Shown: positions 19,590 through 29,310, counted from the first letter of the stretch. The stretch is DNA of 64,000 nt from CBDFLA01 sp965248915 (GCA_965248915.1 OZ252216.1:2976001-3040000), one strand, 5' to 3'. Notes: a model not told the origin generated them from the letters alone. Made by a program: numbers and translations.

Positions 19590-20213
19590 ATGCGCAGAAT
19601 ATTTGGGGTTTTGGGTATCTTAGGTTTGATGACGGCGGTGATGGCCGCACCGGCAATTGCGGAAAGCGCAGACGACACGGAAGCCGAAGAAAAAGCGCCG
19701 GTAAGCGGTATCTACAAGGATCGCAACAATTCCATCAATGTCAGCGGACCCGGTTTCGGCGTTACCGGGGTCACCTCAGCAAAAAAAGACAGCTCTCCTT
19801 GCAAACTATCAATCATGGAACGGTCTTTTTCCGGTCAAGGGTCCCCTTCAAGTGACCTCAAACTCAACGCTTGTCCGGGCAAATCCTCCCGCGTTGCAGA
19901 GACCGCGCAATTCGAAGATCCAAATGTCTTTGTGCGCGGAATTTCCGTCTGCCTCTCGAGGAAGGCATCGCGCCTTAGACCCGTGTGGGCAGGCGTAAAA
20001 CTTTCAGGTGCAAGGGTCGAAGGCTCTACGGTCACGCCGCTCGGAGATGGCGGTGAAGTGGCGTTTGCGAGAAAGTCGTGCAGCGACTGGCAAGAACCTG
20101 TCTTTTGCGATGAAGGTGAGATTGCAACAGGGGTGACGGCTCACTTCCGATACGCGAAGTTGAATGACTTCCAAATTGTGGGTCTGGGCCTTGTTTGCGA
20201 AGCACCTGCATAG
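19590..20213 (+). CDS. Secreted six-cysteine protein, paralogue 1
   Basis: Exported protein (207 aa) with a clear signal peptide (FGVLGILGLMTAVMAAPAIA). The mature part has six cysteines, in SPC, NAC, SVC, KSC, VFC and LVC, all conserved in the next gene, suggesting three periplasmic disulfides. The C-terminal half, with CSDWQEPVFCDEGEIATGV followed by IVGLGLVCE, recalls the strand-and-cysteine repeat of vitelline-membrane outer-layer (VMO-I) beta-prism proteins; this is a remote resemblance only. I do not recognise a characterised family. Confidence 0.7.
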   Translation: MRRIFGVLGILGLMTAVMAAPAIAESADDTEAEEKAPVSGIYKDRNNSINVSGPGFGVTGVTSAKKDSSPCKLSIMERSFSGQGSPSSDLKLNACPGKSSRVAETAQFEDPNVFVRGISVCLSRKASRLRPVWAGVKLSGARVEGSTVTPLGDGGEVAFARKSCSDWQEPVFCDEGEIATGVTAHFRYAKLNDFQIVGLGLVCEAPA

Positions 20214-20407
20214 TCACCTCCAGTATCCCGTTGACGCTTCTCATACCCTGATCTGACTACCCAATCGCGTCGATTGGTTGTCTTCACGCAACTAATACTG
20301 GGCATCATTGTCTTTCGAATATACTCTCTCGACGCCCAACCAAAGTACTCCCACGAACAGGCCGTTAGGGAAGCTATTGGCAATTACGGGCAACAGGGGG
20401 AGAGTAC

Positions 20408-20998
20408 ATGAAGTTTCTTAGCGGCATAGTTTTGTCAATTGGGTTGCCAGCAGTCATAGCAATACAGGCAATGGCCAATGATTCTGATGTCAGTGGAATT
20501 TTCACTGGCCGCCATGAGACCATCACCGTTAGTGCTCCTGGGTTTGGTTTGGTCGGAATAAAATCCGCAAAGAGAGACAGCTCGCCTTGCAGAATGGAGT
20601 TAAGAGAACGACCCGTTGCCAGCGAAAGTACGGCCACAGAAAAACTCACTCTCAACAAGTGTCACACCAAAAAGTCCCGCGACGCCAAAAGCGCGCAATT
20701 CGATGATCCGGGCGTTTTTGTAAGGGGGCTTTCCGTCTGCCTCACAAGTGAATTGCGACACCTTAGGCCGGATTGGGCCGGTACGAAATTATTTGGAGCG
20801 AAAGTTTCCAAGACAGATGTGAGGCCTCTCGATGACGGTCGCGAGGTTGGGTTCGAAAGACGCCGCTGCGCAGAGTGGCAAGAGCCCGTTTTCTGCGCCG
20901 ACGGTGAAATCGCAACAGGCGTTACCGCATACCTGCGAAAGGCAAGAGTCGATGACACTCAAATCGTTGGCCTGAGCCTCGTCTGTGAAATGCCTTAG
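20408..20998 (+). CDS. Secreted six-cysteine protein, paralogue 2
   Basis: Exported protein (196 aa), paralogue of the gene 195 bp upstream. Its signal peptide ends around AIQAMA; the mature parts align end to end with about half of positions identical by eye, including all six cysteines and the blocks VSGI, DSSPC, FVRG, RLRP or HLRP, WQEPVFC and GEIATGVTA. GGGGGAG lies upstream of the ATG. It ends in a 3-bp overlap with the convergent CPBP gene. The function is unknown; periplasm or surface location is inferred. Confidence 0.7.
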   Translation: MKFLSGIVLSIGLPAVIAIQAMANDSDVSGIFTGRHETITVSAPGFGLVGIKSAKRDSSPCRMELRERPVASESTATEKLTLNKCHTKKSRDAKSAQFDDPGVFVRGLSVCLTSELRHLRPDWAGTKLFGAKVSKTDVRPLDDGREVGFERRRCAEWQEPVFCADGEIATGVTAYLRKARVDDTQIVGLSLVCEMP

Positions 20999-21903
20999 CG
21001 ACGCCACATCGGTTTGAGGGCTTGGCCTCGTTTGATCACAGCTGCAATGAAGAAAGCGGATAGGACTACCGTAATCCCAACTGCGACCGCAGAATTCTCG
21101 ATGCCAATGGAGCCACCGGTCAACCAAGCGGGGTCGTCAATTTCTGGTGTGATCCAGCCAGGAAAGGTAACCCCTGAGTTCGGCATTCCCAAAACCCCGG
21201 CCTGAAACATGTTCCACCCGAAATGGATACCCCACACCAACCATATGCGGCGCGTCAAAACAAACGCTCCAAAGAGCATGAAGCTCGTGACGATCAACGT
21301 AAATGCCGACAGGAGCGACTGGTTTGGATTGGCCATGTGCATTACGCCAAAGATGATCGAGGCCACAACGATGCCCGCCCATGTCCCAACCATCTCTTCT
21401 GTAAGACGGAAGATGAGAAGCCGAATGATGATTTCTTGCATCAATGCGCCTGTGCCAAAGAGCACAATGGAGAACATCAAAACATAGGCACCGTTAAAGG
21501 ACGTGATACTATAGGCGCCCACGCCGACCATCACCGCAACAGTGGCCCCAACGAGGCCAGCCCCCACGAGGACCCCCGCAAGAGCCTCTGGGATCGCTCC
21601 GCCAAACCCAAATTCAAATGCTTCCCGACCTTCAATCCTTCGGCAGTAGAACCGGTAGGATAGTATCAGCAGAGGAAACGTCACGATCAGCCGCACGAAG
21701 TCAACATGGGTTGCAGCGGGTTCTGATAAATTCTCGATAACCAGAAAAACTATGATCGAATTGAGCGCCCCGACGGGCATCAAGAACAACAACGCCACAA
21801 ACAGGCGTACGAGAGGAAATTTTAAGACCTTGCCGAAGAACGAGGTCGGCTCAAACTGTGAAAAGAGGACATCCCCATTCACCGCCGTTGGCTTGTCACC
21901 CAC
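20995..21903 (-). CDS. CPBP-family intramembrane metalloprotease
   Basis: Polytopic membrane protein (302 aa) with about eight helices and the three CPBP/ABI motifs: motif 1 as QEIIIR (the first of the usual paired Glu is Gln), motif 2 FGVMHMANP, and motif 3 GIHFGWN. Family members include CAAX prenyl proteases and bacteriocin self-immunity proteins; bacterial substrates are mostly unknown. The Gln substitution is at a position where EE is usual, so activity is uncertain. It is divergent from the broken LuxR gene and convergent with the six-cysteine paralogue. Confidence 0.8.
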   Translation of the reverse strand: MGDKPTAVNGDVLFSQFEPTSFFGKVLKFPLVRLFVALLFLMPVGALNSIIVFLVIENLSEPAATHVDFVRLIVTFPLLILSYRFYCRRIEGREAFEFGFGGAIPEALAGVLVGAGLVGATVAVMVGVGAYSITSFNGAYVLMFSIVLFGTGALMQEIIIRLLIFRLTEEMVGTWAGIVVASIIFGVMHMANPNQSLLSAFTLIVTSFMLFGAFVLTRRIWLVWGIHFGWNMFQAGVLGMPNSGVTFPGWITPEIDDPAWLTGGSIGIENSAVAVGITVVLSAFFIAAVIKRGQALKPMWRR

Positions 21904-22042
21904 ATCAATGAACCCTTGTGATGTATGCCGCTATTCGAGGCATGAATGCTGGACTGCTTCTTGTGCAAGCTAGGAAGCTTTCCAGTTCCTCACAATGGGA
22001 CCAAAATCTCATTTTGGGGCTCTAGTAGGGTAATACCATCAC

Positions 22043-22980
22043 ATGCCGGACCAGGCCGTAACGCTCTTTTTGTTTTCGCTCGTTGCCAGTGCGGTTCTGA
22101 TATGGGCCGCCTATGACTTGCGGTCACGAACACAGGCGGGTTACCTAGACCTCTATTTCTTGTTCATCTTGACGGCCATTGGCTATGGCGTGGTCAATTG
22201 GGTCGGACCTTATCTCGCCCTCTATGTGACACCCGAGGGACCTCAATCTACACCCACGGAACTCTTGGTGATTTTTGTCCTATTCGCCATTCCTCTTCTC
22301 CTACTCAAGCTCTATTTCTTCATTGCCTTTTTCCAAGGTCTCGCCAATCGCCCCCTGCCGAGTTATTTTCCACGCGTTTTGCAGGTCTTGGCCTAACAGT
22401 TGTTATCGGCCACTTTCTTGTCACGAAGAGTTTCTACGATTCGGGGAATGATGCCTCCTTGCGCTTGACGATGGCTTCAATCGGCATCGCCGCTATTGCC
22501 ATTCAGTTTTGGATGGTTGCGCAATTTCTCTTGCGTGCACGCCTTGGCGCGACATCTTTGCAAACCAATGCTGGGAACTTCGGTTGGGCTTATCTGGGTG
22601 GCCTAGGCGCATATGTCATAGCGGCCTATTCTGTTCTCTTCTCACCTTACACCGCACTTCACCATGCGGCGCCATATCTCTACTATTTGATGCACGTAGT
22701 GCCATTGTGGATCTTGACGATAACCCACAATCACGATCAAAAAATTCCATCGAAGCGGGTGCTTCTCGACCCTTCCCAATTGACCGCCCGGTACAGTCTC
22801 ACAAAACGCGAAGATGAGATTCTCCAGTTAATCGTACAAGGCGACAACAACTCAGAGAGCGCATCCAAGCTTCACATTTCAGGGAACACGGTTCGAAACC
22901 ACGTTTACAACATCTACCGCAAGGCAGATGTCAAAAACCGCTTTCAATTAATTCAACGCTGCACCACAGAGTCTGCATAG
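22043..22980 (+). pseudogene. Frameshifted membrane-bound LuxR-type regulator
   Basis: The first part (22043-22396) encodes several membrane helices and stops after LPSYFPRVLQVLA. The continuation is in the -1 frame from about 22370, encoding more helices, then a LuxR/GerE helix-turn-helix (LTKREDEILQLIVQGDNNSESA, HISGNTVRNHVYNIYRKA). Joined, they would be a protein of about 310 aa with a seven-helix sensor and a C-terminal DNA-binding domain. The pattern fits loss of one base near 22370-22385; I see no canonical -1 slippery heptamer. A sequencing error is possible. Confidence 0.75.
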
Positions 22981-23002
22981 GGAACCTCTCAGCAATTCCC
23001 CC

Positions 23003-23821
23003 CTAACGTCCTTTGAAGACGGGCTCTCGTTTATCAACAAAGGCCTGTGCCGCCTCTCGGTGATCTTCGGTCAATCCGGTATGAATGTGATGCGTTGCTT
23101 CAAGGTCGAGGCAATCGTCAACGTCGCCTGCCATCGCCCGATTGAGGTTTTCTTTCATGTACCGATAAGCAACCGTTGGACCACTTGCCAATCGCCGCGC
23201 GATCTCCATGGTCTTCGTCTCAAGCTCATCCGCTGACACGACCCAGTTCGCAAGCCCCAACCGCAGCGCTTCATCTGCGGATAGGCGGTCCGACAAGAGG
23301 TAGAGTTCGCGCGCCTTAGCGGAACCCACCAATTGGCTCATGAAATAGGTGCCGCCATAGTCACCAGAGAAACCAACCCGCGCGAAAGCCGTCGTCATAA
23401 TGGCATTGTCCGCCATCACCCGCAGATCACAAGACATGGCCAAGGCCAACCCAGCGCCCGCCGCAGCACCGGGAAGAGCCGCAATTGTCGGCTTAGGCAT
23501 TTTGAACAGTTTCCCGGCGGTCGCCCGCTGACTGATCCGCTGCCGGTGGATAGCCTCGTCGAGAGTGATCTCGCGCACACCGCCGCGCGCCGCCATTCCC
23601 TTAACGTCGCCACCAGCGCAAAACCCTTTGCCAGCCCCCGTCAACACCACAACTTTGACTTCTGTATCAACTTCTACGCTGGCCAGCGTCGCGGCCATCG
23701 CCTCCAACATCTCACCTGACATCGCATTGCGCCGATCCGGCCTGTTCATGGTGAGGACAGCAACGCCATCTTCAATACGCGCCAAAAAGTCTTCAGTCCC
23801 AGTATCGATTGATTGTGTCAT
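23003..23821 (-). CDS. Enoyl-CoA hydratase/isomerase family protein
   Basis: Crotonase-fold enzyme (272 aa) probably acting on an enoyl-CoA in fatty-acid or aromatic degradation. It shows AVLTMNRPDRRNAMS at the N-terminus, GFCAGGDVKGMAA as the oxyanion-hole segment, and PGAAAGAGLALAMSCDLR around the second part of the active site. I start at the ATG at 23821, with GGAG nine bases upstream. It follows the luciferase-like gene by 20 bp on the same strand, so the two form an operon. Confidence 0.9.
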   Translation of the reverse strand: MTQSIDTGTEDFLARIEDGVAVLTMNRPDRRNAMSGEMLEAMAATLASVEVDTEVKVVVLTGAGKGFCAGGDVKGMAARGGVREITLDEAIHRQRISQRATAGKLFKMPKPTIAALPGAAAGAGLALAMSCDLRVMADNAIMTTAFARVGFSGDYGGTYFMSQLVGSAKARELYLLSDRLSADEALRLGLANWVVSADELETKTMEIARRLASGPTVAYRYMKENLNRAMAGDVDDCLDLEATHHIHTGLTEDHREAAQAFVDKREPVFKGR

Positions 23822-23841
23822 TGGGTTTTCTCCAATTCTTC

Positions 23842-24879
23842 TTATGGGGCCATCAATGCGGCCAGTTGCCCTTGATAGTACATCATCTTTTCTGGGGACA
23901 AATTGTAAGCCGGTGGACAATAACAAACGGAATCTGCCAATTGCCAAACTGGTTCAATCCGCTCACGGACTTTATCAAGATCACCTACGGCCACGAAAGC
24001 ACGAACCATCTCATCCGGAACATGTTGAACACCGTCGAGGTACGAGCTTTCAACAACAGCGCTCTGACAGGCCTGCGCTTCCTTTTTAAAACCATGCGCC
24101 GCGAAGAAAGACTCGTACTGCCCTGCGCCAGCGTAAAACGCAATGGTAGGTCGCGCATCATCCAACGCTTCTGCTTCATTTGGGTTCGGCGCTACCCATG
24201 GCCAAACACTCACTTCAATGTCCTCGCGCTTGCGTCCAGAGATCGATAGCTGATCCTCAATCGCCGGCTTCATCTCATTGAGGGTCCATTCAACAGACCA
24301 CATCGGATGCCCGATGACGCCATCACCGATCTCGGTTCCAAGCCTTACGAGCTTTTCCCTCAAGGCCGCCACCCAAATGGGGATCGCAGGTCGAACCGGC
24401 GGCGTCATCGGTTGAAGCTCTTTGAAATCGGCTTTGAAATAGACGCCGTCATAGGGCTCTATCGTGCCATCGGCTTGTGAAATAATGTGGCGAATAGCGC
24501 CCACCGTGTCGCGCAGGTGAGTCAAAGGCTTGTAGTGCGGCGCACCAAACACACCTTCCGTCCAGGCCGAAACGCTTGTGCCCAACCCCAAAATGGTGCG
24601 GCCCATGGAAATGTGGTCGAGATCCATCGCTGCCATCGCAGTCTCAAAGGGAGAGCGCGCCGCCGCAATAGCAATGCCTGTGGCAATCTTGATCCGCTCG
24701 GTAACCGCCGCAGCTGCCGCCAGCGGAATAAAGGGAGGTCCATAGACTTGAACCGCAAAAAGACCCTCCAGACCCGCTGCCTCCGCTTGTTTAGCCACAT
24801 CCACAAGGAGTGGCCCTGGAAGTGGGGGGATCACACCCCAAAAGCGCCGGTCTTGACCCACTGCATTCTTGCCAACCAT
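23842..24879 (-). CDS. LLM-class flavin-dependent oxidoreductase
   Basis: Luciferase-like monooxygenase (345 aa) with an (alpha/beta)8 barrel. GLEGLFAVQVYG near the N-terminus, TERIKIATGIAIAAARSPFE and the MGRTILGLGTS segment are typical of F420- or FMN-dependent members. The substrate is not known. GGGAGGA precedes the ATG. It leads a two-gene operon with the enoyl-CoA hydratase and is divergent from a ThDP enzyme across 170 bp, suggesting a small catabolic cluster. Confidence 0.85.
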   Translation of the reverse strand: MVGKNAVGQDRRFWGVIPPLPGPLLVDVAKQAEAAGLEGLFAVQVYGPPFIPLAAAAAVTERIKIATGIAIAAARSPFETAMAAMDLDHISMGRTILGLGTSVSAWTEGVFGAPHYKPLTHLRDTVGAIRHIISQADGTIEPYDGVYFKADFKELQPMTPPVRPAIPIWVAALREKLVRLGTEIGDGVIGHPMWSVEWTLNEMKPAIEDQLSISGRKREDIEVSVWPWVAPNPNEAEALDDARPTIAFYAGAGQYESFFAAHGFKKEAQACQSAVVESSYLDGVQHVPDEMVRAFVAVGDLDKVRERIEPVWQLADSVCYCPPAYNLSPEKMMYYQGQLAALMAP

Positions 24880-25053
24880 ATCTTCCTCCCATGTCTTCTT
24901 CTTGTTTTCGCAAGCCTGAGCTAATCCTGCGGCGAATGCAAGGTGTCGAGCCTGGCAGGTCTGTCATTTCGACACAGTTTCAAGTGACGCCCGCTACTGC
25001 TAACCTCTTTCAAAACAAACCGGGCCGCATAAGGCCACACGAGGGAGATGATC

Positions 25054-26781
25054 ATGAGCGCCACATCACACGATGCAAAGTCAAATCAAACCACCATACC
25101 AGTGCGTATAATTGACCTTCTTGAGGCTGAGGGCATCACCACTCTCTTTGGCATACCAGATCCAGCCGTTCAGCATCTTCACCGAGAGGCCTCATCTCGA
25201 GGCTGGGACGTCATTGCCCCTCACCATGAATCTGCAGGTGCCTTCATGGCCGATGCCATGGCCCGCATGACCGGAAGGCCGGCTGTGATAGCGGGTAACG
25301 AGGGGCCAGGAGTGGCAAACCTTCTTCCAGCAGCAGTTTGCGCGGCCAAGGAAAAGATCCCGGTCATCTTCTTGGCCTGCCAGCGCGCTCGCCGCTATGA
25401 CGCGCGCGTTCGTCGCTCACAATTTCAGTATACGCATCAACCTGAGTTTTTCCGACCTGCCATGAAGTATGTCGGCATTATCGAGTTCGCCGATCAGGTA
25501 GACGACGTTTTTCACGAGGCATTCCGACAAGCAACCTCTGGCACCCCCGGACCGGTTTACATTGAGCTGCCGGAAGACCATCTTGAAACCGCCCTTCCCT
25601 TTGAGCCAGCGCCAGCACCTGAGCGATACCGGATTGTCAGTCAACAAGCTGACCCGTCCGCCATTGCGAAAGCCGTTGCATTGTTGCAGGCGGCCAAGGA
25701 GCCGATCATCCTCACTGGTACCGGCGTTCATACGGCGCGCGGTCATGATCAATTGGAACGACTGGCCAATACCCTAAAGGGCCCGGTTCTTCCCACTTGG
25801 GGTGGACGCGGCACCCTTCCCGAAACCCACCCTCAAGTTGTCCCTTACGGAACCCCTCAATCAAACGCAGCCGTTGCCGCCGCCGATGCGGTCATTGCAG
25901 TAGGGACGGGGATCGGCGAGACCATCCACTACGGCTCCGAGCTCCACTGGAAAGAAGGCAACGCCGATCGCAAGTGGATCTATGTTGAGCGCGACCCCTG
26001 CAACATCGGTGTGAACCGCGAGATCCATGTGCCACTCATTGGCGGATTATGCGAGGTCATTCCCCAACTGTGCGATGCGCTTGATGCGGCTGGCGGCGTT
26101 CAAGGCTCACCACGTATCAAGGAATGGCGCAATGAGTTTCAAACCGCCCGCACAGCACTTATTGAAGCGGCCCCAGACACCCATCCCATCCACCCCGGCC
26201 GGATGATGGTTGAAGCGACCCGCGCCATCCCTGAAGATGCTGTCATCTGTCGTGACGGCGGCTGCACTTCTCTTTGGGAGTTCGCCTATCACGAAATCAA
26301 AAGCCGCGATTACATTTGGACATCGAAGTTCGGTCACCTTGGCACCGGTCTGCCATATGCCATCGGGGCACAACTTGCCGTAGGGTCTGACCGTCGCGTG
26401 TGCCTCATCACCGGAGACAGCGCCTTTCAGTTTCACATCTCCGATCTTGAAACCGCGGTTCGCAAAGAGCTCCCCATCGTCTGCATTGTGAACTACGACG
26501 CCGCCTGGGGCATGGAGCACGTGCCCGCAGCGATGGCGTTCGGGCCAGAACAGGACGTCGAAGTGAAGTGGGGCAATGTGCGATTTGACAAAATCGCCGA
26601 AGGCTATGGCGCTTACAATGCCTTTGTCGAGCACACGCAAGACATCTATCCCGCTGTCCAAGCAGCTTTTGAGGCCAACCGGCCAGCGGTGGTGCAAATC
26701 GCTGTGGATCCGCAGGTCAACGCTTTCGAAGCACCGAACTTCGCCGAATTCGCGACCTGGTATGGCACCGGTCTTTATTGA
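25054..26781 (+). CDS. Thiamine-diphosphate enzyme, acetolactate synthase-like
   Basis: ThDP-dependent enzyme (575 aa) of the acetolactate synthase/benzoylformate decarboxylase type. The N-terminal PYR domain holds the catalytic Glu in HHESAGAFMADAMAR; the central domain follows; the C-terminal PP domain has GDSAFQFHISDLETAV ending in an Asn (VNYDAAWG), with Ser replacing the usual Gly in GDG. I start at ATG 25054 because GAGGGAG is six bases upstream; an ATG at 25048 overlaps that site. The biosynthetic role is not implied: no ilvN or ilvC is nearby, so a catabolic decarboxylase or lyase is as likely. Confidence 0.85.
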   Translation: MSATSHDAKSNQTTIPVRIIDLLEAEGITTLFGIPDPAVQHLHREASSRGWDVIAPHHESAGAFMADAMARMTGRPAVIAGNEGPGVANLLPAAVCAAKEKIPVIFLACQRARRYDARVRRSQFQYTHQPEFFRPAMKYVGIIEFADQVDDVFHEAFRQATSGTPGPVYIELPEDHLETALPFEPAPAPERYRIVSQQADPSAIAKAVALLQAAKEPIILTGTGVHTARGHDQLERLANTLKGPVLPTWGGRGTLPETHPQVVPYGTPQSNAAVAAADAVIAVGTGIGETIHYGSELHWKEGNADRKWIYVERDPCNIGVNREIHVPLIGGLCEVIPQLCDALDAAGGVQGSPRIKEWRNEFQTARTALIEAAPDTHPIHPGRMMVEATRAIPEDAVICRDGGCTSLWEFAYHEIKSRDYIWTSKFGHLGTGLPYAIGAQLAVGSDRRVCLITGDSAFQFHISDLETAVRKELPIVCIVNYDAAWGMEHVPAAMAFGPEQDVEVKWGNVRFDKIAEGYGAYNAFVEHTQDIYPAVQAAFEANRPAVVQIAVDPQVNAFEAPNFAEFATWYGTGLY

Positions 26782-27335
26782 GTTTTCGCGACGGCGCGCA
26801 ACTGTTCGACACGCAAGCGGTCTTTCTTTCGCCTGGGTTGACCTCCTTTGGTCATTCCCTTGATCAGCGTCTCAATGTCCGCAATGAACACCTCGTGGTC
26901 ACCCCAATTTTTTCGCGCTGCGCGCTTCATAAGGACCTCAAACGTCCCGGTGAGTCTTGGGACCACATCAAGATCACCAAGTCGGCTAAAGTACAAATTA
27001 TCAAGAGTCGTGAGATCATCCACGTCCGGCACCCAATTGGCACGGAGTTCAGGCGTTGCTTCGATCTCAATCCACTTCTGTTCTCCATCAGCATCGGTTG
27101 TCCAATACCCAAAGAGCTGAGGTACCGCATCAATCGCCAAAAGAACTTTCACCAATCGCTGCAAATTCTCGCGCTCAAGCGAAGGAGTGATGTCGAGATC
27201 CCCAGGGTCCAACCGGGCGCCATGTAATTGCGCCGCAACAGAGCCCGTGATCACAAAGTCGACACGAGCTTGCACCAAGGCCTCAATGAGAGCTTCGATA
27301 TCTGGCGGTCGACGAACCAGGGGGACTGAAGTCAT
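26775..27335 (-). CDS. Nucleotidyltransferase-fold protein
   Basis: Protein of 186 aa. ITGSVAAQLHGAR followed by DPGDLDI matches the GS-x(n)-DxD core of minimal nucleotidyltransferases (MNT/AbiEii-like); the rest is not recognised. I start at the ATG at 27335; an upstream frame extension of 12 codons has no clear ribosome site. Its 3' end overlaps the ThDP gene by 7 bp in convergent orientation. No HEPN partner or antitoxin-like gene is adjacent, so a toxin-antitoxin role is not supported. Confidence 0.65.
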   Translation of the reverse strand: MTSVPLVRRPPDIEALIEALVQARVDFVITGSVAAQLHGARLDPGDLDITPSLERENLQRLVKVLLAIDAVPQLFGYWTTDADGEQKWIEIEATPELRANWVPDVDDLTTLDNLYFSRLGDLDVVPRLTGTFEVLMKRAARKNWGDHEVFIADIETLIKGMTKGGQPRRKKDRLRVEQLRAVAKTQ

Positions 27336-27386
27336 GGTCGCCAATCCTATCAGGAATGGCACAATCCTCAATGTGGGCGTGAGGGG

Positions 27387-28535
27387 TCAATAGTCCCATT
27401 TGGCGACAGCCTCATCGCCCACGATCTCCGCCGCGCGGCGACGCACTTCTTCTGGCGTGAGCCAGCCTTGGCGCAACGCCCCTTTCAGCCAATCGGCATA
27501 GGTCCCACCACGCTCATCAAAGCCATCTTCCTTCATGGCCTGATAAAGAGCGGCAGCCACCATGTGCATGCCTTCATCGGACGCGACAAACCGTTCCGCA
27601 GGATCTCGCGCAAACCCTAAGCGCTCTCCGACAATCTGATCGAGCGCCTTCGTTGAGTCTTCATTGATGATCCCCTCAAAGGAATTGTAGCCAAATCGGG
27701 GATCATGATCGTCGACGATGTTCTGCATCCACTTGTCTTCGGCCAGAGGCCTAAACAGCGCCAATAGTTCTTCATCACCGAGATCGAAAGGGGGGTGGAA
27801 CATTTCGTGGGCGGCGGTGCGAAGCTGAATCTCTGGCGAATAACTGTGGTGTGTCAAAAACCGCTGCCCAATAATTTTGATGCCGTAGGGCTGGCTGTAA
27901 TTGAGCACGATGATTTCGATGGTTGGGTCAAGGATCCGCCCAAGCAGCCTTTCTTGCTCTGGAATGACGTCATAAGGCGTAACCGCATCCGCAAACACTG
28001 GGAGCCGGGCCTCAATCTGCGGCAATACTTCTCGGCGCCATTTTTCTTCAAAGCCGACGCGCTGGAGTTCCTCAAGAACGATCTTCACTGTCGGCAGGAT
28101 CCCCACAAATCCTTGCCAGTCTCTCTCATCCCAATAGGGTGACGCTTGAAAGACCGCTCGAATGCGCTCAGGATCTTCGATGGTCGCAAAGAGGTCCTCA
28201 ATCGTCGAACTGGGTCCAGCCGAGAAGTAAAGCGCCAGATTAGGTCCAACCAAGCTCTTCGCTCGCACCCGAATACGCTCATCCAAAACCTTGAGCGCAT
28301 TAAGGCCCTCTTGCGAAAATGTCGCGCGCACCTCGTCCACATCAGGCTGATTGTGCTCCTCAGCCAATAGGTCACCGGACAAAGCGCCCACGAATACAAG
28401 CGTATCAAGGCCCAAAGAATGGTTGACCTGCCAATTCGTTTTGGGTTGTTTCGCCGCCGAAGCTTCAGCACCCAGGGTCGGGCCAGCAAGAAGCAAACAC
28501 GCCACGAGGGCGCTTACAAAATTTCGATACATCAT
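27387..28535 (-). CDS. Secreted putative zinc metalloprotease-like protein
   Basis: Exported protein (about 382 aa) with a signal peptide (ALVACLLLAGPTLGAEA). AAHEMFHPPF gives an HExxH zinc-protease motif in the middle of the mature part, and NEDSTKAL about 50 residues later could supply a third ligand as in gluzincins. I do not recognise a named family. The start could be either of two consecutive ATG codons at 28535 and 28532. Located between the nucleotidyltransferase gene and the AraC regulator, all leftward. Confidence 0.6.
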   Translation of the reverse strand: MMYRNFVSALVACLLLAGPTLGAEASAAKQPKTNWQVNHSLGLDTLVFVGALSGDLLAEEHNQPDVDEVRATFSQEGLNALKVLDERIRVRAKSLVGPNLALYFSAGPSSTIEDLFATIEDPERIRAVFQASPYWDERDWQGFVGILPTVKIVLEELQRVGFEEKWRREVLPQIEARLPVFADAVTPYDVIPEQERLLGRILDPTIEIIVLNYSQPYGIKIIGQRFLTHHSYSPEIQLRTAAHEMFHPPFDLGDEELLALFRPLAEDKWMQNIVDDHDPRFGYNSFEGIINEDSTKALDQIVGERLGFARDPAERFVASDEGMHMVAAALYQAMKEDGFDERGGTYADWLKGALRQGWLTPEEVRRRAAEIVGDEAVAKWDY

Positions 28536-28596
28536 GCCCAAAGTTTACGGACACGCGAAGAAAAGTCTGGAACGAAATTGATGTGCGTTAAGAATT

Positions 28597-29310
28597 CTAT
28601 GCGTGAAGCGCCGCGAGCCGTTTCTGGACATCCTTAGGTGTGGCCCCAAAGGCGGTCTTAAAAGCGCGCCCCATATGGCTTTGGTCGGAAAACCCCGCCT
28701 CCACGGCGACGCCAGCAAGCGGCTCACCTCTCTCCAACGCACCAAGCGCCCGACGTAACTGCTGTTCGCGGCGAAACGTGACCGGGCTCATACCAAATTC
28801 GCGAAGGAACTGCCGCGAGGCATGGGCCGCGGAGACCCCCAGACCTGAAGCCAGGGCATCGATGCGTCCTTCCGATGCACCCAGAGAAAGCGCACTTGAC
28901 AGATCTTCAACCCACCTAGTCTTTGGCCTTACGGGATCACACCGTATACGGAACAAATCTCCCAATCGATCGAAGATGTCGACCGGCCGTGTCCGCATGA
29001 GACATTCGAGGGGTGAAAGCTCTCCAATCTTGGATACGCGATAGGCCTCAGAAATTTGGGTTGCGTCAGGAAGAGCCACATTGAGCACCGTCACGTCGTC
29101 AGATAAAAAGTGATTGCTGTGGGCGTGAAAAGGCGGATGCAAAATGACACTCCCCGCACAGACTTCAAAACATCCATCCACGCTTCGCTCTTGATAGACA
29201 CCGGCCAAAACAAGTGACAGAAAAGCCGCGTCATGTCGATGCATCGACAAGGCATCATTCGTGCAATGGACGGTTTCATATGCTTCAGACACACGCACAC
29301 CTTCTACCAA
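28597..29310 (-). CDS. AraC-family transcriptional regulator
   Basis: Regulator of 237 aa. The N-terminal half is a cupin-like sensor (MHRHDAAFLSLVLAGVYQE, then HPPFHAHSNHF); the C-terminal half has two helix-turn-helix motifs, the second with GFSDQSHMGRAFKTAFGATP, the classic AraC signature. It probably responds to a small effector. The neighbours on both sides are leftward genes for secreted proteins; the target cannot be identified from sequence alone. Confidence 0.88.
   Translation of the reverse strand: MVEGVRVSEAYETVHCTNDALSMHRHDAAFLSLVLAGVYQERSVDGCFEVCAGSVILHPPFHAHSNHFLSDDVTVLNVALPDATQISEAYRVSKIGELSPLECLMRTRPVDIFDRLGDLFRIRCDPVRPKTRWVEDLSSALSLGASEGRIDALASGLGVSAAHASRQFLREFGMSPVTFRREQQLRRALGALERGEPLAGVAVEAGFSDQSHMGRAFKTAFGATPKDVQKRLAALHA

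Noticed and set aside
22330..22400. Programmed -1 frameshift in the LuxR gene
   Set aside because: No X-XXY-YYZ heptamer in the zero frame and no obvious downstream pseudoknot; a single-base loss is simpler.
26775..27335. Possible MNT/HEPN toxin-antitoxin system
   Set aside because: The nucleotidyltransferase-like protein has no HEPN or AbiE-like partner on either side.
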